A stretch of 64,000 bases of DNA, from positions 62,758,174-62,822,173 of the forward strand of contig CM017557.1 of NCBI GenBank assembly GCA_007844125.1. The letters are read 5' to 3'. Below, one piece after another: positions 37,001-44,180 of the stretch; position 1 is the first letter of the stretch; each line of letters starts with the position of its first letter. The stretch comes from Sinonovacula constricta. Taxonomy: Eukaryota; Mollusca; Bivalvia; Cardiida; Solecurtidae. The notes beneath the pieces were generated by a model, which saw only the letters and a list, made by a program, of their open reading frames with translations, searched no databases and was not told the DNA's origin. The position numbers were made by a program, and so were the translations under genes.

Positions 37001-38790
37001 TAACAAATTTTTCCATCATATCATAAAATGTACCAATAATGCTTCAGTATTACTATATTGTCTCCTGTTTTTAAATGTTTACCCATCATGCACCCTTGTG
37101 ACCACATATTTCCTGTTTCTCTTCTACAGAAGGTCACTGTCAGGACATGATGGTGTGCTCCAGCCCAGAAAGTGCCACCAGCACTCTGTCACCATCCCCT
37201 CATGACCTTTACCCCACCCATGATCAGCCAATCAGCAGTCTCTACAGTAGCCTTCCCGGAAGCTGTCATAGTAACAACTCCTATAGTGAGGATGGTGGAT
37301 ATGAGAGTGCGACCAGTCCATATGGGCCCAGCTATACCAGTTCCTCGATGGTTTCCCCGGGCTCGTATAACTGCAGCAGTGGGTCAGACCGCGGGTTTAC
37401 ACCAGATGGTAACACCCAAACGTCGTTTATTCAGGGACAGAACTGTAACTTTGGTGTAGGGTACTCCCCTCAAGGCGCCTCCAAATCCCAAACCTCACAT
37501 ATGTTTGATGCTTCAAATTCACAGATACCTGAGGCTGAATCCATACTTGATGAGCTGTTGAAATCACTGAATAATCAGAATCCTTCAAACAGCCTGGAGG
37601 ACAATATGGCAACTGTTTATTCAACCATCGAAAACATTCATAATGTCAATTCTGCAACGGTAAATACACATGTTCAGAGTCCCAGTGTTTCTTTGCCACC
37701 TCCTTCTCCAGTTAATTCGGAGAAATCAGGTAAAGAAAAGTCTCTGTTACGAAGCTTTTTGACAATGCCTGAGAATGACATTCCAAAATCTCCCTTTATG
37801 TTTAAAGCCAATCAAGATCAAAGCAGAGTGTCACAGCAGTGCAACAGATCACCAAAATGTCAATCAAGAGAAAATCACCAGGAAAGTGCTATTTCCCGTA
37901 AATTGTCTGCCGCTAAGAAAATTCTATCTGCCAATTCAATTGACATAGATTTAGTGTGCAAGACCCCAAAACCAGAAACAGCACCATCTACCCCAAGCTG
38001 TTGTCCGGTTCAAACGCCAGATGATCGTGCTGATGATCTAGATCTCTCTAATATGCCGGATGATATTTCGGACTTTGCCCTTCAGTATTTGGACTCTGTA
38101 ATGAATGCAAATGCGGAGGCAGTTATTTCTGGACTCACTTCGGACACATTTATGGACACATCAGAGTCTGATCTGACTCAAGAATTTCTCAGTTCACTTG
38201 AGAACCAGTGTCAGAATCCTAACCCAAGTCCAACCCAGCACAATTCTGTGTTTGGGCCATTCAGTGGCACCATGCCAAGTTGTTACACAACTCAGTCACA
38301 ACCATCGGTTCAATCATTTTGTAGCACAGTTTCTCAGAATGGACACGCTGTTCAAAACGGTCAGTTGTTACAAAGCCATGATCATGTATACCATCAATCG
38401 CGACAAAGGGGCAACAGCCAGCATTCCTCAAGAATGGATGATAAGTGTAACGAAAGTCAAAGATTAAAAGGTCAGGCTCGGCCAAGATCTCAAAACAGTA
38501 GTGTTGAATCACCTGTGTGTAGCACCTCTAAAATGAATGGTTCGCCGGCGTGTCGTAATTCACAAACCCAGACTTCCATGCCGAGAATGTCAGAACTGGA
38601 ACGAGTGTTGCGATGTAACATTGATGATCCAGTTCTTAAATTCAATGGGAATAAGTCAGCAAAGGTGTGTTCATCACCGCGACCTTTTTTACAGCAGCTT
38701 TTGACTGGTGAACTGACCAAAGACCGATACATGGAAATGGAGAAGCGAAGGTGTAGTAGCCGGGATGGACAAATGGTCAGTCCGCCATGA
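3901..38790 (+). CDS. bHLH-PAS transcription factor, 3' part (gene span, 4 visible exons)
   Basis: Joined coding exons are 3901-4007, 18320-18464, 36247-36707 and 37130-38790, giving 790 residues plus a TGA stop. All junctions are GT-AG and the phases agree (T+TG = Leu, AG+T = Ser, G+AA = Glu). The first 84 or so residues are a PAS-B/PAC fold: GYDPSEVIGK, then KYYRFFGK, NWVWLQTRA, IIYNTNN and CMNYVIS, as in alpha-class bHLH-PAS proteins (HIF, SIM, NPAS, Met, AhR). After it comes EEEGERYLMLEE and about 700 Ser/Asn/Gln/Pro-rich residues with acidic patches, typical of a transactivation region. By family knowledge it would be nuclear and pair with an ARNT/Tango-type partner. The bHLH and PAS-A exons are not in 1-3900, so the gene starts before the window. 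Subfamily is unresolved: the YYRF..WVWLQ core looks SIM/HIF/NPAS-like and the EEEG after PAS-B recalls Met or AhR. No HIF LAPYIP hydroxylation motif was seen. Confidence 0.85.
4060..4350 (+). repeat. Imperfect ACT/ACA trinucleotide microsatellite
   Basis: Many CTACTA, ACTACA and TTCTAC runs just after the first PAS-B exon. The Thr-rich, Tyr-rich and (minus) Val-rich open frames here are artefacts. Confidence 0.8.
4745..5032 (+). mobile_element. SINE A copy (tRNA-derived, near full length)
   Basis: Head GACCTGGTAGCGCAATCGGT (A box) and GGGTTCGATCCCG (B box). Then the body marker CATACCAAAGTCGTTAAAAA, and CTGAAATACTGTTGG near the end. The tail is (AACA)n. The central CTCCAGG suggests a Trp(CCA)-type tRNA ancestor, by inference. 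It lies in the first visible bHLH-PAS intron. The part usually between CAGGTGTTCA and GCTTCAAGTGG is deleted here. Confidence 0.85.
5033..6489. other. Intronic, no gene seen
   Basis: AT-rich; one GATCAGGATC-type palindromic copy at 5797-5875. Short open frames look random. Confidence 0.6.
6779..7490 (-). mobile_element. SINE B copy 1, interrupted by the LINE fragment
   Basis: Minus-strand copy of the SINE at 34057-34340. The tail half (6779-6838) and head half (7282-7490) are separated by the LINE insertion. The tRNA-like head ends in GCGGCCGGT at 7482-7490 and has a B-box-like GGGGTTCAAACCCC on the minus strand. Confidence 0.8.
6839..7281 (+). mobile_element. 5'-truncated LINE 3' fragment, inserted in a SINE
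   Basis: The frame around 6890-7096 reads DCTVCNMNSIETEYHFIMCC, then PSYLWIRNKYF. The CxxC...E.EYHF...C motif is typical of the C-terminal end of non-LTR reverse transcriptase ORF2. The 3' end is AATAAACTTTGAAACTTG. It is flanked by ATTATAG at 6832-6838 and 7282-7288, a 7-bp target-site duplication inside SINE B. It is a dead 5'-truncated copy; the upstream frame is lost. Confidence 0.75.
7905..8487 (+). repeat. 41-bp minisatellite, about 14 copies
   Basis: Unit built of TTGATTATAATTGAGGATGA followed by GCTTGACACATGATGAAGATC. Copies differ by few substitutions. Confidence 0.9.
9385..9505 (-). mobile_element. SINE C fragment, minus strand
   Basis: CACGATTATGGTCATATTGC, then ATTGGTGGAGGAAGACCCAG and GCACAGCAGGTTAGCTC: the reverse complement of the 3' half. 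Confidence 0.65.
9525..9715 (-). mobile_element. SINE A fragment (3' half), minus strand
   Basis: GCCATCACTAGGATAGCATG, then ACACCACACCCAGTCACG and CACAAGTTGTGAAACTATC are diverged body markers in order. Confidence 0.5.
9725..10860 (+). mobile_element. SINE C copy split by an internal minisatellite
   Basis: 5' head at 9725-9780 (GCGCCTGAGGCTGAGCAGTT, CTGACTTGTAAGTTCTCAGC) and 3' body at 10693-10860 (TAACCTATGGTGC, CTGTCTGGGGTTTTGCTCCA, CATAATTGTGTC-like end). Normally these are joined by one B-box segment; here that segment is repeated over about 910 bp. Confidence 0.75.
9780..10692 (+). repeat. 22-bp minisatellite made of a SINE B-box segment, about 41 copies
   Basis: Unit CTGCCTGGGTTTAAG followed by CCCCTAA or ACTCTAA. 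The GGGTTTAAGCCCC part corresponds to the B box of the surrounding SINE C. Variant units with TTTTAAGACTAAAGACTC recur near 9903, 10107 and 10397, suggesting higher-order duplication. Confidence 0.88.
10861..13929. other. Intronic, only the hAT-like element seen
   Basis: AT-rich. No splice-bounded coding block was found. Confidence 0.55.
11747..12198. mobile_element. Possible hAT-like non-autonomous element
   Basis: The left end is TAGTGTTGGGAAATCGGTTG and the right end, reverse complemented, is TAGTGATGCGCCGATGATCG. Subterminal ATCGATTATA/ATCGGT motifs occur repeatedly at both ends. The terminal style resembles hAT elements. No coding capacity and no certain 8-bp duplication was seen. Confidence 0.35.
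13930..14130 (+). mobile_element. SINE C copy, diverged
   Basis: Head remnant with AACTTACTCCTCGCCTCCTC and GGGTTAAGTCCC (B box), a G/T-rich altered body, and the end GGACTTTACAAATGTGAACA. Confidence 0.55.
15255..15480 (-). mobile_element. SINE C copy, minus strand, near complete
   Basis: From GCTCATTATAGCGACGTTCA through TAGTGGAGGAAGACCCGAGA, CCGCAGGTCAGCTGGAAGAC and TCAAACCCACGCG (B box) to the head CACCAGGCCACGTGCGCC. Confidence 0.75.
15798..16079 (+). mobile_element. SINE B copy 2 (tRNA-derived)
   Basis: Head AGTTCAATTGGTAGAGTG (A box) and GGGTTTAAACCCTGG (B box), then the family body (CAAACCAAAGACTTTAAAG; GTCAGTATAATGGACCGGCC) and a CATCCCATCCC tail. Confidence 0.8.
16659..16787 (+). 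CDS. Small ORF in intron, unknown 42-aa product
   Basis: ATG-to-TGA frame reading MARFNGDHGYLPRDNNPRPL, then RNRWLFDHPAEICTRWGLG and RLP. Composition (Arg, Pro, Trp, His) is unlike the AT-rich noise ORFs around it. It is not recognised. It could be a gene-fragment insertion, a microprotein or chance. Confidence 0.2.
   Translation: MARFNGDHGYLPRDNNPRPLRNRWLFDHPAEICTRWGLGRLP
17276..17690 (+). repeat. Tandem array, about 79-bp unit, 5 copies
   Basis: ACCAACATGGCACC starts recur at 17278, 17353, 17432, 17511, 17590 and 17665. Each unit contains ATAGTGCTGCCTTCAC plus GATAGCATG/GATAGCCT, which equals a core of minus-strand SINE A. Confidence 0.8.
17885..18110 (+). mobile_element. SINE C copy 200 bases upstream of a PAS-B exon
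   Basis: Head CCCGTGGCATAGTGGTAGAG, CGATTTGTAACTCCTCTGAC; B box CAGTTTAAGTCCC; body GGTAGTTCTACCCAGATGC and GGATGTCACTGTTGATCGTA. Confidence 0.65.
18320..18464 (+). CDS. bHLH-PAS exon: second half of PAS-B and PAC
   Basis: A 145-base exon after TTTCAG (18314-18319) with the donor GTGAGT at 18465. It carries the central PAS-B beta-sheet: SVSKYYRFFGK, DNWVWLQTRASIIYNTNN, then PQYIVCMNYVI. The W-V-W-L-Q and I-V-C-x-N-Y motifs are hallmarks of the family. It joins the first exon in phase with TTG (Leu) across a 14.3-kb intron. Confidence 0.88.
18590..18715 (+). mobile_element. SINE C 3' fragment
   Basis: GAGGTCTTCTATCTGATCTG, then GGTAATTCTACCCAGAAAAT and TCAATAATAAGCTGGACATT. Confidence 0.55.
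18716..21267. other. Intronic, no gene; one diverged SINE A
   Basis: AT-rich with poly-T/A tracts; the frames are short and non-conserved. Confidence 0.55.
19575..19850 (+). mobile_element. SINE A copy, diverged
   Basis: Degraded head with GTCGGCTCCAGGTTTGAGAA and a GGGTCAACCCCGG B-box remnant, then ACATACCAAAGCC and the later TCAAGTGGACACTGTC marker. Confidence 0.65.
21268..21505 (+). mobile_element. SINE C copy
   Basis: Head GGCGCTTGTAGCCGAGCGGT with an extra inserted segment before GCCGCTGACTTGTAAATTCC; body GGGAGGTCTTTCAGACAGCC and the end GTATGTTTGATGTAATA. Confidence 0.6.
21573..21604. repeat. Poly-C run of about 31 bases
   Basis: An uninterrupted C homopolymer after AGCG. The opposite strand is poly-G with strong quadruplex potential. 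The exact length is likely unreliable. Confidence 0.9.
22200..22590. repeat. Dispersed repeat E, copy 1
   Basis: Shares ordered blocks with 45290-45630: GACAGAACTAATCGCGAAAA, ATATAACGTGATCTCAAAAG, GATAGGAAATACCTATTTGC, AGTGGTGATTTATGCTTGA and the end CAGGTAACAATGA...GGATACCACCTTTAAG. Type unknown; no ORF or tRNA head. Confidence 0.75.
22783..23925 (+). repeat. 32-bp minisatellite, about 35 copies
   Basis: Unit CTATCCTTCATG + TTTCTATCCCCC + TAACCTCC, strongly pyrimidine on the plus strand. Several variants (ATAATTCATATT; TTTATG) recur as blocks. The short open frames in it are artefacts of the repeat. Confidence 0.92.
24090..24300 (+). mobile_element. SINE C relic
   Basis: Weak but ordered matches: GGTTGGTCTGTAATTTGTAA, GGGTTCAAATGCC (B box), GTGTCCAAGGTCTACC. 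Confidence 0.4.
24301..25560. other. Pyrimidine-rich intronic tract
   Basis: Strong C/T bias on the plus strand continuing from the 32-bp minisatellite. The minus strand therefore shows Lys/Glu-rich frames such as 24645-24361 (94 residues, EEEKRKMYMKRLQK). Coding origin cannot be excluded but composition alone explains them. Confidence 0.5.
24842..25100 (+). repeat. 52-bp tandem repeat, 5 copies
   Basis: TTAAGAATTGTCAATGTATT + TCATATCATACACCTTTGCC + CACTTCCCTAGG repeats every 52 bases with very few changes, so it expanded recently. Confidence 0.9.
25740..26070 (-). mobile_element. SINE A copy, old and diverged, minus strand
   Basis: Recognisable markers are CACAGTGTATAGCATGCCAT, GACAGGCTGACCAGTTACAG and a degraded head ending GCGCTACCTGGTTC. 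Confidence 0.65.
26205..26478 (+). mobile_element. SINE A copy with damaged head
   Basis: Begins with CTCCACGTATGGGAGGCCCC, with the B box mostly deleted, followed by the complete body and an ACCAATAAAC-like end. Confidence 0.8.
26500..26800 (+). repeat. Diverged tandem repeat, about 90-bp unit, 2-3 copies
   Basis: Phrases CCCATGTTCCGCTGGGTG / CCCATGTTTAGCCAAGTG and GTAAAATCCC / GTGAAATCCC, each with AAGGGCTGCT, recur. It directly follows a SINE A copy. Confidence 0.5.
26801..29475. other. Intronic, very AT-rich, no gene
   Basis: 27040-27900 is almost only A/T. 28790-29470 holds loosely repeated phrases (GTTTGTTCAGTAAC; TTTTACAATTATACTAAGC) of an old tandem repeat, into which a SINE A inserted. 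Confidence 0.55.
29476..29772 (+). mobile_element. SINE A copy
   Basis: GGACCTGGTAGCGCAATCGG head with a damaged B-box region, full body (GTAGTTCCACAACTGGTTGG; GTGTGGTATCATGCC) and an AAACCCAACAAACA tail. Confidence 0.85.
30095..30530 (+). mobile_element. SINE C 3' part, host of the nested SINE A
   Basis: CTTCCAGATGCTAGTGGTTC and AAAACAGCTGGATGTTGCTG before the insertion, and CATAATTGTGTCTTTGTTAT after it. The reading resumes across the SINE A insertion at the duplicated ACCATAATTGT. Confidence 0.7.
30195..30498 (+). mobile_element. SINE A copy, headless with internal body duplication, nested in SINE C
   Basis: Starts in mid-body (TAGCTCTGTTCTTGACGCTC) and lacks the tRNA head. The body block from GTAGTTCCA to GGCAGCACTA occurs, then a second AAATGGTAGTGG block restarts it, so it looks like a partial dimer. 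It is flanked by a perfect ACCATAATTGT duplication (30184-30194, 30499-30509) made from the host SINE C. Confidence 0.82.
30640..31150 (-). mobile_element. SINE C copy, minus strand, host of the nested SINE B
   Basis: The 3' tip (30640-30689: AATTATGGTCATATTGGCGA) and the rest (30973-31150: GCGGGTTAGCAGAAAAACCT, TTGAATCCACGCGG, TCGGCCACAGGCGCC) are one element split by SINE B. The head reads GGCGCCTGTGGCCGAGTGGT on the minus strand, the best-preserved class II tRNA-like head in the window. Confidence 0.82.
30690..30972 (+). mobile_element. SINE B copy 3, intact, inserted in a SINE C
   Basis: 283 bp from CGGCCGCAATAGTACAGG to the CATCCCATCC tail. The A box is GTGGTAGAGCG-like and the B box GGTTCGAACCCC is near perfect. 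It is flanked by an imperfect 14-17 bp duplication (TATTATTGGTGGGA / TATTATTGCTGGAGGGA) of host SINE C sequence. Confidence 0.85.
31151..32796. other. Intronic, no gene seen
   Basis: 31270-31680 is somewhat more GC-rich, but no splice-bounded open frame was found. Confidence 0.5.
32807..33123 (+). mobile_element. SINE A copy with perfect 10-bp target-site duplication
   Basis: Full-length copy from ACCTGGTAGC to the ACAAACAAA tail, flanked by CAATAACCTT at 32797-32806 and 33124-33133. This defines the family length at about 317 bp. Confidence 0.88.
33560..33770 (+). repeat. Diverged tandem repeat, about 72-bp unit, 3 copies
   Basis: Blocks with CTTTATATTCCCTCAG, CACCTTTGAGCCTATT and CAAGTTTCTTT recur as TTAATATCCTCACA, CCTTTGTGCCTATTGC, and again as CTTTATATTCTTCACA, GACATTTGTTCCTA. 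Confidence 0.55.
34057..34340 (-). mobile_element. SINE B copy 4 with 11-bp target-site duplication
   Basis: 284-bp minus-strand copy. The flanks are TCATCTTTAGT (34046-34056) and TCATTTTTAGT (34341-34351), an 11-bp duplication with one mismatch, which fixes the element ends. Confidence 0.85.
34905..35005 (+). mobile_element. SINE A-like tRNA head relic
   Basis: ACCAGCCCTCAGGGCATAGT, then GGTTTGATCCTTGG (B-box like) and GACATACCAGAAG match the head and its junction with the body. The body is absent. Confidence 0.4.
36100..36246 (+). repeat. Short tandem repeat (about 22 bp) forming a splice-acceptor tract
   Basis: TTTCATTCCTCTGTTGTG-type units are repeated about five times with decay. The last unit supplies TTGTGATTATTTCAG, the acceptor of bHLH-PAS exon 36247. 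Confidence 0.65.
36247..36707 (+). CDS. bHLH-PAS exon: post-PAS linker
   Basis: Starts after TTATTTCAG and ends at the donor GTAACA (36708). It begins SEEEGERYLMLEEHKHANTH and continues with a polar, Asp/Asn/Gln-rich stretch. The open frame extends 143 bases upstream to 36104, but that part is intronic: it is made of short repeats and the acceptor at 36246 restores the phase from the PAS-B exon. Confidence 0.82.
37130..38790 (+). CDS. bHLH-PAS terminal coding exon (transactivation region)
   Basis: Acceptor TTCTACAG ends at 37129; the stop TGA is at 38788-38790. About 550 residues, dominated by Ser, Pro, Asn and Gln, with acidic or hydrophobic islands (for example ESILDELLKSLNN, PDDISDFALQYLDSVM, ESDLTQEFLSSLEN). 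These resemble short amphipathic activation helices. The C-terminus ends with FLQQLLTGELTKDRYMEMEK and a basic RR stretch; QQLL is close to an LxxLL-like coactivator contact, but that is inference. The exon is clearly more GC-rich than the flanking DNA, and the frame is open for the full 1.66 kb. Confidence 0.88.
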
Positions 38791-39924
38791 AGTAGTGTCT
38801 GTGTGTACTGTTATGAATTGTAGTAGTTAGAAGCTGTTAAATTGTGTGACCCCATACGAACCCTCCCAGTGCGAAATGTTATCCATTCCTCTAAGTTGTC
38901 TACCCTTGTTGAATTTCTTTAATTTTTTTTTTCCAAAGATTTTTGTCATTTTTAAACATTTTTTTGTTATTGATTTTTGTGCTTATACAGATATGTCATG
39001 AGCTTATGTCTTAACATTGTTCTCATTTGTGTAAATTAAAATAGAATTGTTAGGAAAATTAATATTTAATAACATAAGTCAGATGTAAATATATCTGCAT
39101 TGTTAATTATTTTTAGGTGTTAGTGTTGATATTAAATTTATTAGTTAATGACAGCTTTAGACATTTTTTTGTCTGAAGATACTGTTTTTTAAGATAAAGA
39201 AAACTAGGCTTGCATCACGATAAGTAAATTTGTTAATATTTTTCTTTTGACTCTAGTTTCCTTAAAGAGATTCTTTCCTGCTTGAAATCAGAAAAATAAA
39301 CTATACTTTGGCTTTATAAGTAAATAAAACATTCTTCCAATAAGTTACCCTTTGGAAGAAATTAAGTGTAAATGTAAAAATAATTTGTCTCTTGTTGTAA
39401 TGAAATAGACATACAAAATGATTTTGTATTTTTTTTTAAATATTTAAAGACTGTAATTCTATAATTCAAGATAGCAAATGATCAGAAAAAAGATGACATC
39501 TTAGAAATATTGATAAAGAATTGTCTTATTTCAATAAAACATGTAATTGTCAATATAATTTTTCCTTTAGGGAAACAGATGCTTTTGGAAAATTCACAAT
39601 TAGCCTTTCCTTTTTTAGATAAATACCACTATACAGCAGACAAAAATTCAAAACAACTAGACTTACAGATTCTTTTTATATTTTAGCCATCTAATTAAAG
39701 TCAAAATTTAATAACATAGATCTAGATCAAACAGTTCTTGCTGTTTGCTGTCTTCAGCAGTAGTTTCTCCTTGAATTAAAGTTGTGAGCTGGTGACAAGG
39801 CATTGAATATGTTTAATCGTTTATAGCAAGTTAAGTGCTAAAAAAAATCCACAGTTTCTTTTTAATGGGTACACCTTGTGATATTGTGAAGAACATTGTA
39901 TTTATTGTCAGTAAGACGACAAGA

Positions 39925-40165
39925 GCTGAACGGTAGATACGGCCTGGTGAGAGTGACAAACTTGTCATTCTTCTGACTTCTTACACCCTCATCTTGTGGA
40001 TTTGAGTCCCATTTGGGCACAGCTTCCATGTTGGGAGATGTTCCAGCTGACTTATGGTGCGATGATGGTGTAGCCGAGTCATTTGTCTAGGATCTTCCAC
40101 CACCCATACATGCTTTTATGACCATGTCACTGGGAGTTACTTCAAAACGAAACAAGCAATATAAC
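39925..40165 (+). mobile_element. SINE C relic in or after the bHLH-PAS 3' UTR
   Basis: Degraded head (GTGACAAACTTGTCATTCTT), B box GGATTTGAGTCCC, body GGGAGATGTTCCAGCTGACT, and end TTATGACCATGTC. Confidence 0.5.
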
Positions 40166-40678
40166 AAAGAGTTCTAGATGATGCTTGTGGGCAGTCAGTT
40201 ATTTCTCTCAAAATTCTATAATTCTGGTACTTAGTAGAATCATTGTAATGTTACAACTTTAACCATTATGTTTTAGTTGAGAATGATAGGATCTGTCTTT
40301 TTTTTAAATAGATTTTCCTCATTATATCTAGAACTGTTAAACGATTATTAGACAAAAGAGAGTTACTGTTCTCCTCTTTCTTTGTTTAATTGGTTTATAT
40401 AGTGATGTAAATATAGTTATAGCTAACTTATGAAAATTTAACAAGTTGACATAAAAATATATGTCTTAAAATTGATACACCAATTTTATCATTTTTTTTT
40501 TCATAGAAAAAGAAAGACATACTGTCTGTAAACATTGTGTGTGTTTTTTGTTGTTTTTTTTATATGTTTTTGAAAATTGAATTTAAATACATTTTGTAGG
40601 ATTTTTTCGTACTGTTTTATATTTGGTTTGATTTTGATTTTCTTTGTTTGGTGTTTAAACGATGTTGGAGTCTACTGT

Positions 40679-40684
40679 AATAAA
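40679..40684 (+). terminator. Candidate distal polyadenylation signal of the bHLH-PAS gene
   Basis: AATAAA about 1.9 kb after the stop codon, followed by T/G-containing sequence. Earlier AATAAA hexamers (39295, 39533) are equally canonical, so the choice is uncertain. Confidence 0.3.
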
Positions 40685-41614
40685 ATATTGAAGTGCAATA
40701 AGTAATTGAAACATTCCCTTACTGACTTAAATGTATAAAATTTGTTCTAAAAGCTCAAACTCATTATAGTAATGTGTTAAGTTTCAACCTTGTGCTTTCC
40801 GATGTCTGATTTTATCAAGGATTTCATGATTTTAAATATGGTCTTTAAGCTTTAAATCACACAAAATTATAATATTTTACTACCTTTTTTTAAAATATTT
40901 TACATGTACTAAAATGTACTAAACCTTGTAAAAAAAATCCTTTTTCTTGGATTAAATTAATAGTACTTGATGTATTCAAATATCTTTTTATAGAAAAAAA
41001 ACACACTTTTTATGATAGTTTCTCTGATGGCATTTTCTCCAAGTTTGGTAAAGAAATGTTTTTTCTTAAATGACATAGTTATATGTGTAAAATTTGGGTT
41101 GAGAGTAGTCTTAGAATTGTAAGCAACTTCAAGCTTAAATTGTTTTGGTGCCATTTTCATAATCTGCCTTATTTTGTAATGGTGTGCATTTTGGTATGAA
41201 ATGTTTATAAACCGATTGAAAAAGGTTCATGTTTTGTCTGTACTTGAACTACAGCCTAAGGGTCGGATCAAACATAGTCTTTGTTTTTTTCCTTCCGATA
41301 ATTGATATTTGCTAAAGCTTAAATTTCTAACAGCTCAGTGTTTTCTTGTTAACCTCTAGACTGTTATATGACAATACAATAACCATCCAGGGTTAAAGGT
41401 GGATTGGTAACATGCGTCTGTAGTGAGTGTTCTGGGAGTCCGAATTTAGCTTGGGCAACATATCAACTGAAAATTGACTTAGCAAATTGTGCCGTGTTAA
41501 TTAGCAAAATACACTCAGCCAGAAAAGATGATTTCCCCCATATTTAAAACAATTGTACCAAAAATCATAATAATGTATAAAAAAATAGCATCATATGATC
41601 GCCATGGACAGGTG

Positions 41615-42032
41615 TATACACATAATTACAAGTCCATTTCTACATACAATTACAAGTCCATTTCTACATGCAATTATAAGTCCATTTCTACATACAATTA
41701 CAAGTCCATTTCTATATACAATTACAAGTCCATTTCTATAAACAATTACAAGTCCATTTCTATAAACAATTACAAGTCCATTTCTATAAACAATTACAAG
41801 TCCATTTCTACATACAATTACAAGTCCATTTCTACATGCAATTACAAGTCCATTTCTACATACAATTACAAGTCCATTTCTACATACAATTACAAGTCCA
41901 TTTCTACATACAATTACAAGTCCATTTCTACATACAATTACAAGTCCATTTCTACATACAATTGCAAGTCCATTTCTACATGCAATTACAAGTCCATTTC
42001 TACATGCAATTACAAGTCCATTTCTACATAAA
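41615..42032 (+). repeat. 24-bp minisatellite, about 17 copies
   Basis: Unit CAATTACAAGTCCATTTCTACATA, with TATAA and ATGCA variants. Since the unit is a multiple of 3, long artefactual frames open on both strands (NYKSISTY and CRNGLVIV repeats). Confidence 0.92.
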
Positions 42033-44104
42033 TACAAATTAAAAACAATTATCAAGATGTTTTCCACAAGTTATAGTTTTGGTTAAGTTTATAGGCATTT
42101 AAACAACTTCTTATCTACATGTACCCATAAGCAAAGATTTGTAAGAAGCTAGGGGCTTGTTAGGTTTTTAATAACACATAACACAAGGCGACATCTCACT
42201 ATTAATGATAGAGGAAGACCACGGTTAATCCCCAGGCCACCACAGGTCTACGTAAAGCTTGAATTTTGTGCAAACGGTTTATACCTCTTGTACATTCATA
42301 CTTTAACACATGCCAGAGTTGAATCATCAACCTATGATAGCTACTTTGTGATATTTAATTTGTATTTACAACATTAATTTGCACAGTTTTATGAATAATT
42401 TCATATTATAAAGTACCATAGTGTAGAGATACTATGACTATTTCTTTTATTTTAATGTTTAGCATTATATTAATGATTACTATTTCATTATTTTTAGTAA
42501 TAAATTAGTATTAAATTGTCTTGTTCATCACCATGTAAGAAATTGTATTATTTCTATTGGAGAAATAAACCATAAATTATGCAAAGGGGTCTATATAAAT
42601 ATTACAGAAATTTTTTTTTAAGATACATTACTTTTGTGAAATCTAAATATCAGATATCAAATATTGTGAACAATATTATTTATTTGACATTTTGTCAACT
42701 AATAACTTTTTCAATTTCAAATAGTCAAGCTTGGTTATCTTACATAGCTAACTGACAGTACACATGCTTTAAATTGATGATAAATCTCAGAGCTCTACAA
42801 ATAAGCAACATATCCAAATATTTTTGCAGCTAAGTGTCTGATACATGGTGTACATGTATGTACAAAGAAAAACACGCGAGGTCTTTCTTTATAATTCCCG
42901 ATATGAATTAAGTCAGGTCAATGAAAGACTTGTAGTGTTATTAACATACCAGTTTATTTTGAAATATCCAAGTCATTTTAGTTGATTTCTTATTGTAACT
43001 TCACATTCATGTTAACTGCAATATTGTTTTGAAATATCATCTTTTTGTTTGCAATATTTTATTATTCTCGTTATAGCACAATTAAGAGTTTGCGTTAAGA
43101 CAGCAATTTCTTTAATTTTGTTGAAGAAGCTGTACAAATTCTCTTTTGTTGTTTAGTGGTAACAAGCATATTTGCCAAAATAATGAGTATATATATATTG
43201 CAAAATCGTGCAAACTGCATATCTTCTTGAATATGATTACATGCAAGCTTATTGTACCAAAAACATAAATCAGTATGGCTTCTGAATATTTTTCTTGCCT
43301 AAGTTTTCTTCAAGTATTATGACGACTACCCTTTTATCACATTTATGTTTCAGAGTAACTTTTCTTACTCATCCTTATCATCTTATAACATTTATCTGTT
43401 TTTGTTTGCTCATTTGTTAGAAGTCCATTGTATACACATATCGAAATCTTCCAATTAGGTTTTCATTCTCATTTCATTCTTCCTTTAAAGAAAAAAAGTC
43501 TCTGTTTAGTTTTTTGTTTAACTATGTTTTCATTGTAACAAACGAACAAAGTCTCAAAAAATCTTAACTAGAAATCATGTTTCAGTCAACTTTTCTGATG
43601 AAAAACAGTCTCCAGGGATAATAAAGTCTCGTTACGGAACCTGTTTTATATGGTGCATTTTGAATTTATAAAAGACCAACCCATTGCACCTTTTTTTTTT
43701 CTTTAGAATTTAACCACAAAGACCACTTTCAATTACAAATGTCTCTTTTTTTTCACAAGTGCACATGTCTTGCAAATTTAACATTTGCTTTCATTTTAGT
43801 TTGGAAAATTACATTTTTTAAAAAGAGTATCATAACATATATTACAATACACCGTTCTGCATTGTAATCTAGAAACACAATGTATGGATTTTTTAGCTTA
43901 ATTTGAATATCCTTGCTCTTGTGAGTACAGTTTTTACCTCTAAAGTTGCAGACAATAATTTAATCAAGCCTTTGGCAACCAGTGTAGAGTGAGGTTAGCC
44001 AGGTTCCACAGAGGCCAAGGAGTCGAAAAGTTTAAAATAAGTCTGCAACTCCCCCCTCAATCTCAGCCATGGTGGTATAGTACCTTTCCTACCTATGAAC
44101 TCTT

Positions 44105-44180
44105 CCGCTTTTGGAGGGAGACACCCTCTTTAAAGGTTCAAAATTATTTGAAAGTGAGGCATGTTTTACACATTTTCAAA
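44105..44180. repeat. Dispersed repeat F, copy 1
   Basis: GGGAGACACCCTCTTTAAAG, GTTCAAAATTATTTGAAAGT and GAGGCATGTTTTACA match the sequence at 57222-57284. Confidence 0.6.

Larger units (their letters stand above)
38791..40720 (+). other. Probable 3' UTR of the bHLH-PAS gene
   Basis: AT-rich, T-tract-rich, non-coding sequence after the stop. AATAAA hexamers lie at 39295-39300, 39533-39538 and 40679-40684. Which one is used cannot be told. A degraded SINE C (39925-40165) lies inside if the distal signal is used. The extent is inference. Confidence 0.4.

Noticed and set aside
37172..37459. Frames overlapping the bHLH-PAS terminal exon (37172, 37427, 38198, 38261, 38490)
   Set aside because: Out-of-frame shadows of the 1.66-kb coding exon.
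41528..42067. Overlapping 167-aa (+) and 158-aa (-) repeat proteins
   Set aside because: Both are produced by one 24-bp satellite whose length is a multiple of three; no splice or start context supports coding.
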